Below are positions 27,448-39,044 of a stretch of DNA of 64,000 nucleotides, piece after piece. Position 1 is the stretch's first letter. Each line of letters opens with the position of its first letter. The DNA lies in the NCBI GenBank assembly GCA_029891385.1, contig CM057228.1, forward strand, positions 57,605,783 to 57,669,782, given 5' to 3'. Origin of the DNA: Erythroxylum novogranatense. Its lineage: Eukaryota > Streptophyta > Magnoliopsida > Malpighiales > Erythroxylaceae. Under the pieces are notes generated by a model. It ran no database searches, was not told the origin of the DNA, and worked only from the letters and a program-made list of their open reading frames with translations. A program made the translations under genes and the position numbers.

Positions 27448-30400
27448 TCAACATAGGAAATTTTGGAACCCAACTTTTGCTCTAAATATCATAAGATGTG
27501 AGTGTGTGTATTATCTTGTAGGGTTGTTCCAATGAACCCTCATTAGCCATCGTCCCATATGGGTGGCGTGCCCACACAAGTCAATCATAAAAAATGAACT
27601 CATTTCTCCTATTTCTGAACAGATTTTGGGAAACTTCCAACTATAATTTCAATTTGACTTCTTCAGAACATTTGTTTCTCATTGTCTTAAGTTTCCAATG
27701 ACACCAAAATAATGCAATTTGGAGCATAAATTTGAAAGTTATAGCCCGAACATTTCCAGGCTGCTACTAAACTAAAACTGTACACTACGCTCAAATTCCT
27801 TCCAGAAATTGGAAATATTAGAGGCAGAATAAAAATTTACTCTCTTCATAATATCTGTATCTATATGCGTCTAGTTTATTTAGAAACAAGAATAATCTCA
27901 TTTGGAGCTCTACAGTTCAAGGTATCACTAAAATACTGAAGCATGTTCAGTGAAAAATATCCAACTCATATTCTTCCAACAGATCCTCTTATTTTGATTC
28001 AATCCATCTTTTCAAATTAATTTTAAAAGCTGTCAATCATTTATGGAGAGATAGAGAAATGTCTTAGGGATCCAACACTTCAAAAATCAGATTAATCGAA
28101 ATTCGAACGAAAAAATTATGATTAAAAGAGTAAAACATGTTCAGTTGGAGGGGGAAACCAGCGGGTCGCGATCGCGAGATGAAGCGTGGCCGCAAAAGTC
28201 GCGATCGTGCTTAAGCACGATCCCGACTTTTTGCGCTTCTCCTCTTGCTATTTCTTCTTCCGACATCTTAACTTCTAAATCTTATATCTTTTGACTCAGA
28301 ACTCCAAATTTTACAAATTTGGTACCAATGACAAGTTAAAAGGAAGTTCTACAACTTCTATGAAGAACTTTAAGACAATTTCTACTTCTATAAGGGTATA
28401 AATTCCACATCAATGTGGTTGTCTGAAAATGTCATCCCAAACAACATCTTAAACTTCTAAAAATCACATCTTTCAACTCCCATGTCCAAAAAAGGCATAC
28501 TATATGTCGTTGGAAAGATCAAAAGACAAGCTACAACTTTCATCAATACCACTTTATCTAATTACACCTAAATTAGTCCAGTTTTCTCTTGGAAATCAGA
28601 ACACACATTTACCCTCATGAAAAACTTAAGAATTATCCCAAATTCACTTCCTCTATTACAATATCATTCATAACGATTTCAACTATCAATATTATTCCAT
28701 TAAGCTCTCTAATATCTACTCATTTCATTCATCACTTGCATCTGATTCTCATCATCCACAAAATCCTATCTTTCATTTCCATAATGTCTCACTTATGTAA
28801 ATATATATACCAACCCTTTTTGATCAACATTCATCATCATCATCCATATACAAATTCATATTCCATGTCCATACACAAATCCATATTTCATTAACTTCAT
28901 AAGATAAATGTTTAAAAAACTTTAATGGCATTCCAAGCCATATTACATCATCAATATCAAAAATTCGAAATACAACAAAAGATATAAAATCCCATAATTC
29001 TTGACATACGTCCAAAGTCTTGTTTTTACATCAATCTAACTTAAAATACAAAAATATGCATAATGGAATGAATGCCTTGACTCTCTTTCAACCGATCTCT
29101 TTTTCATCACCTGGAGATGGGAGTGAAAGGGGGTGAGCTTGAAAGCTCGTGGGTAACAGTTTATAACTGAAAGATTAAGCAAAACCTTTGAAATGTTCAT
29201 TTGCCATATACAAAGTTCTTATTAAATTCATCAAAGTATCATTCTCAATTTCATAACTGAAATTCACAAATTTTAAATCATGAATGCATCAAACTTGTCA
29301 ATATATCATGAGCACATAAGCACATCAAAATGGTTTGGAAGGTCCAAAATAAAACGTACTACACATTTTCAATAAGGGTCCTGTGTAGCCGTGAACAGAA
29401 CGTACTATCACAATCCTACAAAATGGTCTTGTATGACCGTGAACTTATGGGAGTCCGCAACGGGCAGGCAGGAGAAGCATTTTTAATCAAGTGCACTTGA
29501 CATACTTAAGGGACCAAACCAAACCCACATAACATATATTTCATAACTTGTAAACTTATTGCCCAAAATAGCACATTTTCGAAACTTGATTTTCATGAAC
29601 ATGAAATATTTCGAAAACTATTTCCAAAAACATAATTTCATAAGCATGTATCTTTTTAAAAGAATCATTTTCAAATTCTTTTCACAAATCATCAACCCAA
29701 TTCACATATCAAACATATAGCAAATTCTCAATTCATTCAAAAAGCACCAAATGCAACATTTATGATGCAATTTAAAAACATTAAACTTCCTTGATTCAAA
29801 GAAAACATTTGTTGGCTTATTAATTCTATTATAAACATATACCCACCTTGGTTTCCTTGCTTGAAACTTTGCTCAAAATGCCCTTACTCTTACTCCTCTT
29901 GCCTCCTTTGATTTCCTTTATCAAAGACAAAAATTCTCATAGTAATAGGGATTCAAATTGGAGAACCCACAACACATATTCACTTAATATGATCCTAGAA
30001 TCCTTAAACCCATATGTTTCTTAAGCTGTATGAATCAAAACCCTTTCAAAAGTCCAAAGATTAAAATTCAACTTACCTTGAATCTTTACCAAATGAAGAG
30101 TTTGTTGGCTCTAATGGAAGCTCTCATCATCTTCTACCTTTTTCTCTTCCTGAATAACTTCAAAATCTCTCTTTAGGACCAAGAAAAATCAAAATCTAGC
30201 TTTTCTTGTTTCTTTCCTCTCAAAACAAAAACTCTCTCCTTCTTTCCTTCTAATTTTTGTTTTTTGCTTCTTCACATCAAAGCCTATCTTCTATCTTCTC
30301 CTATTTACTTTTTAATAAGCCCAAAAAGTCCATTATACCCTTCCTTATATGCCTTGTATCTTTTATCTTTAACTGGTCTTTCAAAAATGCCCTTCAAGTA

Positions 30401-30556
30401 ATCTTACTACCTTAACACTTTAATTCAATTTACCAATGTCACATAATCTTGCTAACATTACCATAATAATAACTCCCAAAATAATTAAATCCATCAAAAC
30501 CTCAAAATTCCTTTAGATCATGCTTAACTAGAGAGAAAAAAATTTGGGGGCCAATA
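27448..30556 (-). mobile_element. 5' LTR of outer Tekay element
   Basis: Aligns with 9958-13087 from the sequence AACCCAACTTTTGCTC (27466 onward) to the outer edge, which reads CCAATA (mutated from CCAACA) at 30556. The innermost ~18 bases do not match the other LTR, so the exact inner edge is uncertain. The palindrome is better preserved here: GATCGTGCTTAAGCACGATC (28203-28222). The GC-rich box is partly deleted (29461-29480). Confidence 0.75.
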
Positions 30557-30561
30557 GACGC

Positions 30562-32218
30562 CCCCACACAAATAGGATTCCACTTTGTCGCACCCTCTAT
30601 CATAGAGCTAGAAAATTGATTTAAGGGTTCAATCTAAAGTAGAAGTCAGCAATTCTATATTAGACAAAGACATATATAACTAATAGTGATATAAGTACGC
30701 AAAAGCCATCATGTAGCTTACTTTTATGTTTGAGATTGTGGGATAAAAATGACAAACTAAAGCAAGTTTAATGCTTGAACAATTAAAAGGGTGAAATTAT
30801 TAGTTGGTATAACTTTAGAATAATCTTTTGAAGACAATACGAAAGGATTGTGACATTGTTCCAAACTCCTGGTAAATAGAAATGAAGAAGGCATATTTCG
30901 ATAGCTAAAAATGACTACTGTCCATAGGAACAAACCAGTCCATTAGGTTTTTAACGATGCATATCCTTGCTAAAACAACTCTTATCTACACTACAAAACC
31001 ATATAGTGGTTCTAACTCAAAAATATTTACATAAACCAATGAAATGAAAAGTAAAACAATACTTGATACCAAGGGACATTGCATTAGATCCGAAAAATTG
31101 TAATGTATTAAAGTTCATTTCCTTCTTATACATTTATTTTCATAAACATAAAATGTTAAAAAGGTTTCGCAGCAAAAAAGACTAAACAACACATTAGACT
31201 ACCCTCCCATCTTACATTTAGGGAGGAAGTTATATGAAGGAGGTAAAAGAACAAGGTGCTTTTTGTATATGGAAGATGCTATTTAAAATAGGAAAAAAAA
31301 CCTTCAAAATGAATTAAGTCCACTGAACATGCTCACTAAGCAATATAACATTTGATTTGATGAACAGAAAAATTTGAAGTTTAAATCCTTTAATGATCCT
31401 TGTTGGTTTTGCCCACATTGAACATGTCATTTCCACCTAACACTTTAGAAACAAACATATCTTACACAAGAATCTGGTCTTCATGCCAGAGACAAAATTA
31501 GGGCTCTTTGATGGGTCCTTTGCTCCAAACATATGTGCTTTCTCCTCGCACCAAGGTTCAAATTGGATTGCCACATGACGAGAACCAGGCAGCATGATAT
31601 TCATTGCTTTTGCTTCATTTATAGGCTATTATTTATAAGCATACAACATAGTAACCCATTAGAAACAAAGAATTGCTGAGTTCGCTGTTCATATTGTATG
31701 CTACAGGAAAAGCTCACAGTTAATACAAGTCTTTGAACAAATTTAAGAATCCAAATTCATGGGAAAACCCAATAAATCTCCTAAACCAATACTCATTTAT
31801 TAATCACTTGCTCATATTACTCGGTTCAATTCAGAGTTTAGATAAACCTACAAATAAGAGGAAAGAGCAAGAATAAGACTCCATACCATCGACCCATATC
31901 CTCTTACCAACACGTCCCAACCCAAAAACAGCAAAAGCCCCACTATTGAGAGGCAAATATCTAATCTTTGACAATTTCATGGTGATATAATATGCTTTTA
32001 ACAACAATTGTATGGAGTACAAGAAAACAAAAGGAGAAGACAACCAAAGGCATAACTTATTATGAATTGCAAAAATGAACCCAAAATTTGATAAGACCTA
32101 AAATCTAGAAAGAAGAAAAGAAAGAAAATTGAAGAGATTAATATAACACTATAAGAATAAGAGTATTGCAAAACACAAACACACATGACAACGAAGAAAA
32201 AGAGAAGAGCAGCAATAT
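30562..32218 (-). mobile_element. TIR transposon interior between the captured fragments
   Basis: About 1.65 kb of AT-rich sequence, directly downstream (minus strand) of the phosphatase exon splice donor. It may be the first intron of the phosphatase gene and/or filler sequence. I find no further phosphatase exon and no transposase. The frame at 31831-32043 (minus) has no recognisable domain. The first ~20 bases (30562 onward) adjoin the coiled-coil fragment once the retroelement is removed and stay open in its frame, but are too short to assign. Confidence 0.45.
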
Positions 32219-32220
32219 AC

Positions 32221-32333
32221 CAATAGAAAGGCCAGAGAGTGGAATCAAGATCGAAGACCGCCATTCTAGGCAATACTTAAAACATCCCTATTATCTAAAC
32301 TGTTTTGTTTTTCACCTTCTCCAGGTCTCCCGT
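32221..32333 (-). pseudogene. MDP1: Captured first exon of magnesium-dependent phosphatase 1 (HAD family)
   Basis: The minus frame reads IIGMF, a stop in place of Gln, then VLPRMAVFDLDSTLWPFY, the N-terminus of plant MDP-1. It includes the HAD nucleophile motif DxDxT (DLDST). The exon ends at TATTG followed by GTATAT, a plausible phase-2 donor exactly where the family continues with a Cys codon. The expected start codon is ACG at 32331-32333 (ATG changed), and two Gln codons are TAG/TAA. The open frame continuing into the intron (to 31998) is read-through. The exon lies near the right end of the TIR transposon with its 5' side toward the TIR. Confidence 0.8.
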
Positions 32334-32356
32334 CTCTCTCTCTCTCTCTCTTTATA
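32331..32356 (-). promoter_or_regulatory. (GA)n leader tract and TATA-like box upstream of the captured MDP1 exon
   Basis: On the minus strand TTATAAAGAG precedes an uninterrupted GA repeat of ~20 bases that ends at the mutated start codon. A GA-rich 5' leader with an adjacent TATA-like word suggests that the capture included promoter-proximal DNA of the phosphatase gene. The TATA box is very close to the coding start, so its function is uncertain. Confidence 0.45.
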
Positions 32357-32639
32357 ACTAATCTAGACACGAAACCTTCTATAACTATATGAGCTAGAGA
32401 TGAAGACCATGAGTGGAGAAAAGAGATGAGAGCATAAAGAGCGCAAGAGGGCCACTAAACCAAAGACGAAGAGCATTAGTGAGAGTCGTCAAGAGAGAGG
32501 TGTGTTGCTATATGAGTGAGAAAGATGGCTGTGTTGCTGCATAAGAGAGAGGGATAAAAGTTGTCCCAAAAAAATGAAGCTTCCATTTACCTATTTCGAA
32601 TGTGTGCAGAATAGGTAAAGACGGGGTGGTAGCATCTTT

Positions 32640-32777
32640 AGCTATTCCCCTATGTCGATGAATTCTTAATCTATGTAATGGTTATTCCCTTGCTATTTCT
32701 CTAACCAAACAATGATTACTTAATACGTAGGAATAGATAGGTAATAGAAATGCTATTACCCTCAACCAAATAGACTG
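32640..32777. mobile_element. Right TIR and sub-terminal region of the TIR transposon
   Basis: Contains AACCAAAC (32703-32710) and the terminal AACCAAATAGACTG ending at 32777, the inverted counterpart of the left end, and repeated AATAG/CTATT words as at the left. TTA follows (32778-32780). Confidence 0.7.
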
Positions 32778-32780
32778 TTA

Positions 32781-33217
32781 TATCTCGTTAGATATTATCT
32801 TTACCAACTGTTCGATCCGATTCACCATATTTTGTATATAAGCCTCTATTTCCTGATGCCTCATGATTGATTCTTGAATAAATTGTCCATCATATCTTCC
32901 AGCGTTAGCTCCTTAACTTGAGGTGCTTGGTACTGTAAATATTTAGTTAGAGTGTAGTCATTTTGTCTATAAGTTTAAGAGTTGCTCCATTCTGAATTGT
33001 AACTATTTTCGTATGGTGCACCTTAAGGTTAATTGTACATGCCTAGTCACTCCCACATATAGGTTAGTGCTCATCATTCCTAATTGTAATGGTTACTGCC
33101 ATAAATGTTACAATATGGTATGGATGTTAGTTAAGCCTTTAAAAACATATATGGAAACTTTAGTTAAGCCTTTAAAAACATATATGGAAACTTCTCTTTC
33201 TTATATATTGATGTTAC
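32781..33217 (-). pseudogene. Athila element A: central gag (right part)
   Basis: On the minus strand, readable gag blocks include a YDGQFIQES...RHQEIEAYIQNMVN segment and EQLVKIISNEI ending at the TIR transposon (32781). This matches the 'NLE-QMGQLA--IS' heptad region of Athila gag. It continues in frame at 8791. Upstream (to 33217) the sequence is more decayed. A 33-base direct repeat occupies 33127-33192. The right boundary is the insertion site of Athila element B (GTTAC, 33213-33217). Confidence 0.6.
33127..33192. repeat. 33-base tandem duplication
   Basis: The unit TTAGTTAAGCCTTTAAAAAC... is present twice in immediate succession, essentially without differences. It is a simple local duplication inside decayed Athila gag. 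Confidence 0.85.
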
Positions 33218-35594
33218 TAATAAGTGTAAATTGCATCGTGTTTTAGGGCATAGTTTGATGTGTTTAGTTTTTAATTCAATCATTGAGTATGTGTTTAGGT
33301 TAGAATTGTGTTAGTTTGTTAATTATTTATGTTTTAATTATTTTATGGGTTAGTACAAGTCTTTGAGCTTAAATATTATGTTTTGGAGGTACCATGATAT
33401 ATTACTAGTGTTTCAGGATCAACATCGAGGAATGGAGAAGTTTCAGATACATTCAGGCCGAAACAACGGTCAGAAGCACCAAATTTGACCCACAATCATG
33501 GCCTATATGGTACGATCATGACTGAAGCCCAGGGAATGGCCACAATCGTGGCCAGCATCAAGCAAATGTGCAAACACTCAAGAACACCAAATTTTTAGGG
33601 ATTGTTTGGACCTTTCAGACCTTGGAAAAACCTTAGGGTTACCCAAAACATAGGAGGATATTTAAAGAATAACAAACCAAGGCAAAGAGAGAGATTTTGT
33701 ATAAGCCACCTTTAGAAACCCTAGAGAGAAATCATCGAGAGATAGAGGAAGAGAAAAAGGAAGAGAGAAGAGGAGAAGAAGCTGACGGGAAGTACTTCCC
33801 AGATAAGGAGGTTTCCTGATGTCGCTGCCTCCCTTCTTCCATTATAGATTGTATTTCCTCTTATATAAATTTTATTATTGTATAGAATTGGATTAAACAA
33901 ATGATGATAGGATCTAGAATTTTGAGGATGTTCTAAACTCACCTTTGGAATTTTATCCTTGAATTAATGAAAATCTGATTGTTTATGTGTTTATTGGATG
34001 TTATTGTGGTTTGATTCTGCTATTGCATAATTTAATAATAAACTGATAGGGTGAATCGAACAAAAACAGTTTAAATTGGACTAACGAGAGTTAGTTGATT
34101 TAATAAAAACAGAAATTGAATCATATTGATAATTTTGTGAAGATAGATCTTGCATAGGTTTCTGATAGTTTGTTAGAGAACTTCAAAACTAATTAGGGTT
34201 TTGGATAGGTTGTGAATTAAGAGATTGCAACGTCCATAATTTTTATTGAGGTTTATGATTCATAATAAGTTAGGTTAGCATTAAAGATACGTAAAATTCC
34301 CTTTCTCTCAACTGGTAATTTCTTTTGGTTGATTCCTAGGTGTGTTGTAATTGCTTAGTACTTAGTATTTTCATGTTTGATTCTTAATTTGATTGATTGA
34401 ATTAAATTCTCAATTTAGTTTTGTTACATTTTGAATTTTGGATATTTGTTTCTAACTTTAGATTTTAGGATTAAATTAGTTCCCTCCTCGTGGGATTAAC
34501 ATCATTGATACTATACTAATGAATCATGCGCTTGCAAATTATTGAAGGCTAACAATAAACTTGTTAAGTCAAACTGACTTTACTCAGATATAATTTTGAT
34601 GTATAACAAAGAGCAAAATAAAAGAAAAGCAAAACAAACGAAGTAAAGCAGACGAAGTAATACAGACGAAGCAACACAGACGCAAACACACAATAAGACG
34701 TAGACGAAGAACGTAGAAGAAATAAACAAACGCAGACACAAAATAAACAAAGACGAAGCAACGCAGATGCAAAAGAGAAATACAGACGCAGACAGAGACT
34801 CAATAGAAAAACAGACGAAGTCGCGAACAGAAAAACATACGAAGACGCAAACAGAAAAACAGACGAAGTTGTGAACAAAAAAACAGACGAAGACACGAAC
34901 AGAAAAGCAGACGCAAGAGTCAGTTCGGTTTAGTTACAGAACTCAACTGATTAACCGTTTCTGTTAAAGATTCAAGAAGCAAGATTCAAGAAACAAGAAT
35001 CAAGAAGCATTTGGAGACGAAGGCTATAAATACAAGTCGAAGTCGAAGATTGCAAAGTTAGTTGAAACGTGAGCTGAATTACATTTACGTGATCGTAAAA
35101 GCATTCTGTGCAAATTAGCCGAGAGCTATTTTTACTGTAACAAATTTTTAAACACTTATCTGTGAGAAAGTAGTACATATAGCCTGCAGAGGCTAAGTGT
35201 GAAAGAATACTAGTTGTAGAGACCTGAAGAGGCTCCCAAAGAATACTTGTAAAGTTGAAGAGATAGTGAAAATCTCATAAAGAACTCTAAGGACTGGACG
35301 TAGCCCACAGCTTGGTGTGAACCAGGATAAATCGCTGTGTCAACTATTCTTACTCTATCTCTTTTTTAGATTCAAGTTTTATCATTACTTGGTTTGAAAC
35401 AAAGTTTTTGATTAATTAGAATCTATCGGAAATTCTATAAAAGTATTTTATTTCTAACAAGTAGTTTTGAAAGATTTTCAAAAAGGGGAATACACAATTC
35501 AACCCCCCCTTCTCGTGCATTCTTATATCGTTTTCTCAGCATTGTATTAACGTGTGATTCACTTCAAAACTTACACACAACCAAACCATAATCA
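33218..35594 (+). mobile_element. 5' LTR of Athila element B (interrupted)
   Basis: Starts TAATAAGTGTAAATTGCATCGTG (first dinucleotide mutated from TG) and ends ...CCATAATCA. About 1.37 kb without the copia solo LTR at 34562-35566. A TATA-like ATATTTAAAG lies at 33659-33668, equivalent to 44050 in the 3' LTR. CACAATCGTGGCC-type palindromic words occur at 33485-33560. The paralogous 3' LTR shows the uninterrupted sequence AATAATTAAAACTTACACA at the copia insertion point. Confidence 0.88.
34562..35566 (+). mobile_element. Solo LTR of the copia family, TSD AAACT
   Basis: 1,005 bases, starting TGTTAAGTCA and ending ATTCACTTCA. It is flanked by AAACT at 34557-34561 and 35567-35571, with no internal region: a textbook solo LTR. 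A TATA box TATAAATA lies at 35025-35032. The second LTR of Athila B (45000-45020) gives the empty site. The purine-rich array (34615-34920) has diverged from that of the copy at 7149-8176. The short minus frames here (34564-34896) come from the array. Confidence 0.95.
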
Positions 35595-35600
35595 AGTTTT

Positions 35601-35618
35601 TCACGTCATTGCTGGAGA
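35601..35618 (+). other. Primer-binding site of Athila element B (tRNA-Asp type, mutated)
   Basis: TCACGTCATTGCTGGAGA, a few bases beyond the LTR end. It matches the usual Athila/Tat site TGGCGCCGTTGCCGGGGA except for C-to-T and G-to-A changes. Confidence 0.75.
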
Positions 35619-35824
35619 GGTGATTAGTTTAATTCTTTAGTTTAAGACTTTTTAGTTTTTTTTTGTTCTTTCTTTCTATTTCTGAATTTGTGCTCTTGTA
35701 TGAACACAAGAGTCGTAAGAAGTTTGAGCTACGCAGCTAAAACCTTAGAGCTAGATATCACTCAATTAAAATAATCAATTAGGAAAGCTCAGCGTGAAAA
35801 GAACAAGAAATCACAAAAGCAATA

Positions 35825-37230
35825 ATGGTCGAGGAATTTTAGCAAGATTTGGATCAGGAGTGAACAAAGGACGTCAACAAAGAACCCATATGGATTTCAA
35901 AAGACCAGGGTTCAATGCAGCTAACTAAGGAGTAGCTAGGCCACTCGTACAAGTAGCCTCTTGTGAAATTAAACCAGCCCTCTTAAACATGCTTCAACAG
36001 AATGTGCAATTCTATGGACTAAAGAATGAATATCCCAATGCATATATAGTAAACTTATTTGAAATCTACGATACCTTTCAGTACTATAAGATGTCAAAGG
36101 ATTTAGTTAGAATTAGGTTTTTCCTTTTTACCCTAAGAAATAGAGCAAAGGTGGAGTACCATTCCCTTAACCCAACCAAGGTCACCACTTGGGATCAACA
36201 AGTTCGTGCCTTTTTAAACAAGTATTTTCCCCTTAACAAGACTATGAAGATTATTAAGAAGATTATAACTTCTAGTAAAGTGATGGTGAATCAATATATA
36301 AAACGTGTGAACAATACATGGACTTGCAACGAAAATACCCATACCATAACTTACCTAATGAGTTCTTGTTGCAAACATTCTATAACGGAGTAACCCTATA
36401 TACGACAGTAACAATTGATGAAACTTCAGGATGATCACTAATTAGAAAGACAATGGATAAATCAAAAGAGCTGATAGAGGAGATGGTGAGTAATCGCTTC
36501 CTATGGACGAAAAAGCGAAGTAGTCAACCCACTACCTGAGTTGTAGGTATTGATCGAATGACAGAGATAAAGGTAAAAATTGACAACTTAACTTGACAAC
36601 TCAACAACATGAAGGCTTGGTGCTCAGTGTCAATCAAAGCAACTAAAGTGTGAACCCTATAGATAGATAGACCATGATATGATGAACTACTTCTTGATAA
36701 AGGATAACAATCCAAACCAAGTTAATTATATGGGAACTCAATATGGATGAGGAGGGGGAAATAATCCCTACTATAACACATACAATGGGTGGAAGAATCA
36801 CCCTAACTTCTCTTGGACAAATAATGCTGGAGGACAATTCAGACCCTATGGACAATCAAGTTTCCAACAAGATAAACTAAGCTCAATGGAATCCAAGTTG
36901 GATAGGACTTTAGATAAAATTGGAGGCATGGAGGATGCACATAGGAGGCTTGAAAGCAATTTCGAGCAAGTCACTAAGAACCACGCCTCTTTAATACACA
37001 GTCCGGAGGTCTAAGTAGGTCAACTAGTAAAGGCAATTTCAACTAGAAATGCAGGAACCATTCCAAGCAATACCGAATCTAACCTAAAGGAATGTATCAT
37101 GGCCATTACTCAAACCCAGAAAGAGAAACTCCAACATATGAAAGAAGATGGAGACAATGGAGAAGGAAAAACAAATATGGAATTCCTTCCATGTGGGCTT
37201 GTAATTAAGCCAATCAAGGAACCTTGACCG
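35825..37230 (+). pseudogene. Athila element B gag
   Basis: Starts near an ATG at 35825. Recognisable gag blocks: EIKPALL (35965), an ORF at 35989-36290 with NLFEIYDTF, RFFLFTLRNRAK, TTWDQQVRAFLNKYFP; then, after a frame change near 36285, YPYHNLPNEFLLQTFYNGV (36330-36400), SKELIEEMVSN (36460), NPYYNTYNGWKNHPNFSW (36760-36825) and NHASLIHSPEV (36985-37010). This is the order of Athila capsid/nucleocapsid regions. Multiple stops (for example near 36433, 36750, 37012) and frame changes make it non-functional. Confidence 0.88.
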
Positions 37231-37428
37231 AAATTTCCATACCCTATTATAGCTCAGCGGAAGTCACATTCAAGTAAGGTGATGAGGAATTCTAATAGGT
37301 TGTATTAAACAATGTTGAGGACTTAACATAACACAAGGCTCACACTAAAGGAATCAATCAAAAAGAAGGTTTAAGAGCACATAGTGGAAGAAAACCCTAA
37401 TATATCACAAAAGAAAGAGGACCTAGGA

Positions 37429-37770
37429 GATTTTTACATTCCTTGCATTATCAATTGAGTTAAAATAGATAGGGCATTTACAGATTTGGAAGCAAGTATT
37501 AACATGATGCCTTATAACTTTAGTCAAAAATTGGGGTTAGAAGAGTTAGAACCCAATAAAATGCTAGTGAAGACGACGGACAGAACAGTTCATCGGCCGA
37601 AGGGTATTATTAAGGATGTGCAAGTACAGATTGATATTTTTACCTTCCCCATAGACTTCTTTGTATTAGATATTGGAGAAGATGTGGAAACCCCTATGGT
37701 TCTTGGACGACCATTCTTGGTTACTACTCGCTCAATAATTGACATTGATGGGGTGAGCTAACTCTAAGGG
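37429..37770 (+). pseudogene. Athila element B protease, active site mutated
   Basis: Frame DFYIPCIIN then, after a stop, FTDLEASINMMP in place of the aspartic protease motif DLGAS-NLMP. The catalytic-loop Gly is Glu here (GAA, a G-to-A change). It continues LGLEELEPNKMLVKTTDR, IDIFTFPIDFFVLDI and the conserved VLGRPFL (to ~37725). An open frame covers 37486-37761. No reverse transcriptase follows. Confidence 0.88.
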
Positions 37771-38550
37771 TTCAGAAAGCATCAAAGAACCTTCATTGTA
37801 TTAAAGAATGAAAACAATTCTCCCTTAATTCCAACTAACATCAAAGAAACTGAAAATCGAGGAAAATGGGAAGATATTGAGGATCTTAGGAATGCATTTA
37901 GAAAGAAATGATCATAGAGGAGAAAGCAAAGGAAAGTAAAGTAGAAGGAAGGTGGAACCCAGGGCATGGTGGCTCATGTGTAAATGGTAAGATCGATGAC
38001 TGCACTACCATTACATTATTTATTTGAACCACCTTGAGCACAAGAAGAGCATCGAGCTATCGACATTACAAGAAGTGTTGCATTGGAGGCAACCCATGCA
38101 TTATTAATTCCATGTTATTTCCTTTAGCATTTAGAGGGTTTAAAATCCCTAGTTAGGTTATTTCATTTCCAAATAAGGTCAAGAAGGAATAAGACTTTGA
38201 CATGAGTTAGATGATCGCAGAAGTAAGCAAAAAAAAGAGGTGAAAGAGCTATAAAGAGTAAGGAAGTGATCTCAGGAATGTGTAAAAGGACAACAAAAAA
38301 TTAGAAATTAGTGAAAATATTGTAGGTCACAATTGTAGCTTACAGTAGGCTAAAATTGTCCATACGATTTTCAGCTAAAATTTTTACCATTTTACCTTCC
38401 TTCGCCTATATATTCACTTTGTCCTTCATTTTTTCACTCACTTTCATTTTAACTTTATCTCTCTAAGTTTAAAACCTCCATACACTCTCACTTCTCTCTA
38501 ACCAACTTCCAAATTTCCACTTTATTCTAACTTCCACCAATTTACAATCC
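37771..38550 (+). mobile_element. Pol deletion scar and post-pol spacer of Athila element B
   Basis: Starts with decayed frame LTLRVQKAS after the protease. By ~38040 the sequence is the post-pol stretch known from Athila-type elements (AGCTATCGACATTA...GGAGGCAACCCATGC, 38056-38100), so the RT/RH/INT portion (normally ~3 kb) is absent. The remainder to 38550 is non-coding, with a TC-rich leader-like stretch (38400-38520). Confidence 0.65.
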
Positions 38551-38553
38551 AGC

Positions 38554-39044
38554 ATGCCGCGCATTAAGCAGTCAGCGAAGTGCAACCAATCATCGGGAAC
38601 AAATTAAGTCCCAGGCCAAGGACGAAGGACCTGGGTGGTAGATTTCATAGCACCCTTCCTAATCTACACAGAGGAGGAAGGTATTTGTTTTCAATCCCTT
38701 AATGTAAACAAATAGTAGTCTCGAAATATTTTGATTTTGATACGCTTAATAGGCTAGAGTTGCAAGATAGGGTAGAGAATCTAGCATAAAGAATTCAATG
38801 GACCAAGGTTACATGCTTCCAATATCCTGTCTACCAGGAGCTCACTCTCGAATTCTTCACTTCCCTAAATTTCAAACATAGTAACCCTAAGGAAATACAG
38901 TTTAAGTTGTGGGGATGAACTTATGAGCTGAACATTGAAATCACGTGTGATATTTACAGTTTCCTCAAATCTTCCATTATCGATCAGCATGCCGATTTTC
39001 TTGCTTCTTGCTATTGTAATTAGCTCACTGGGTTAGAGTGATTC
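38554..39044 (+). pseudogene. Athila env-like (ORF3) remnant, first part
   Basis: From an ATG at 38554 (MPRIKQSAK) the decayed frame contains FDFDTLNRLELQDRVENLA (38730), VYQELTLEFFTSLNF (38825-38870) and IQFKLWG-TYELNIE (38900-38940). This resembles the downstream ORF of Athila elements (blocks 'V-EFL-SF', 'I-FRLGG--Y-LS'). Several stops. It is interrupted by a solo LTR at GATTC and continues at 41808. Confidence 0.6.

Larger units (their letters stand above)
9958..30556 (-). mobile_element. Outer Tekay-type chromovirus, degenerate, hosting a nested element
   Basis: Minus-strand element with LTRs 9958-13087 and ~27448-30556. The flanks are GATGC (9953-9957) and GACGC (30557-30561), a target duplication with one C/T difference at a CpG. 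It sits inside the TIR transposon, between the two captured gene fragments. The interior is 13088-13642 plus 26162-27447 (about 1.8 kb) once the nested element is removed. It has a decayed chromodomain tail near the 3' end but no other coding region I recognise. No clear primer-binding site survives beside the right LTR. Confidence 0.75.

Noticed and set aside
31998..32273. 91-residue hydrophobic frame starting MPRMAVF
   Set aside because: Only the first part is the phosphatase exon; the rest is read-through into the intron.
34564..34896. 110-residue Ser/Leu/Phe-rich frame that could look like a membrane protein
   Set aside because: Derived from the purine-rich array in the solo LTR.
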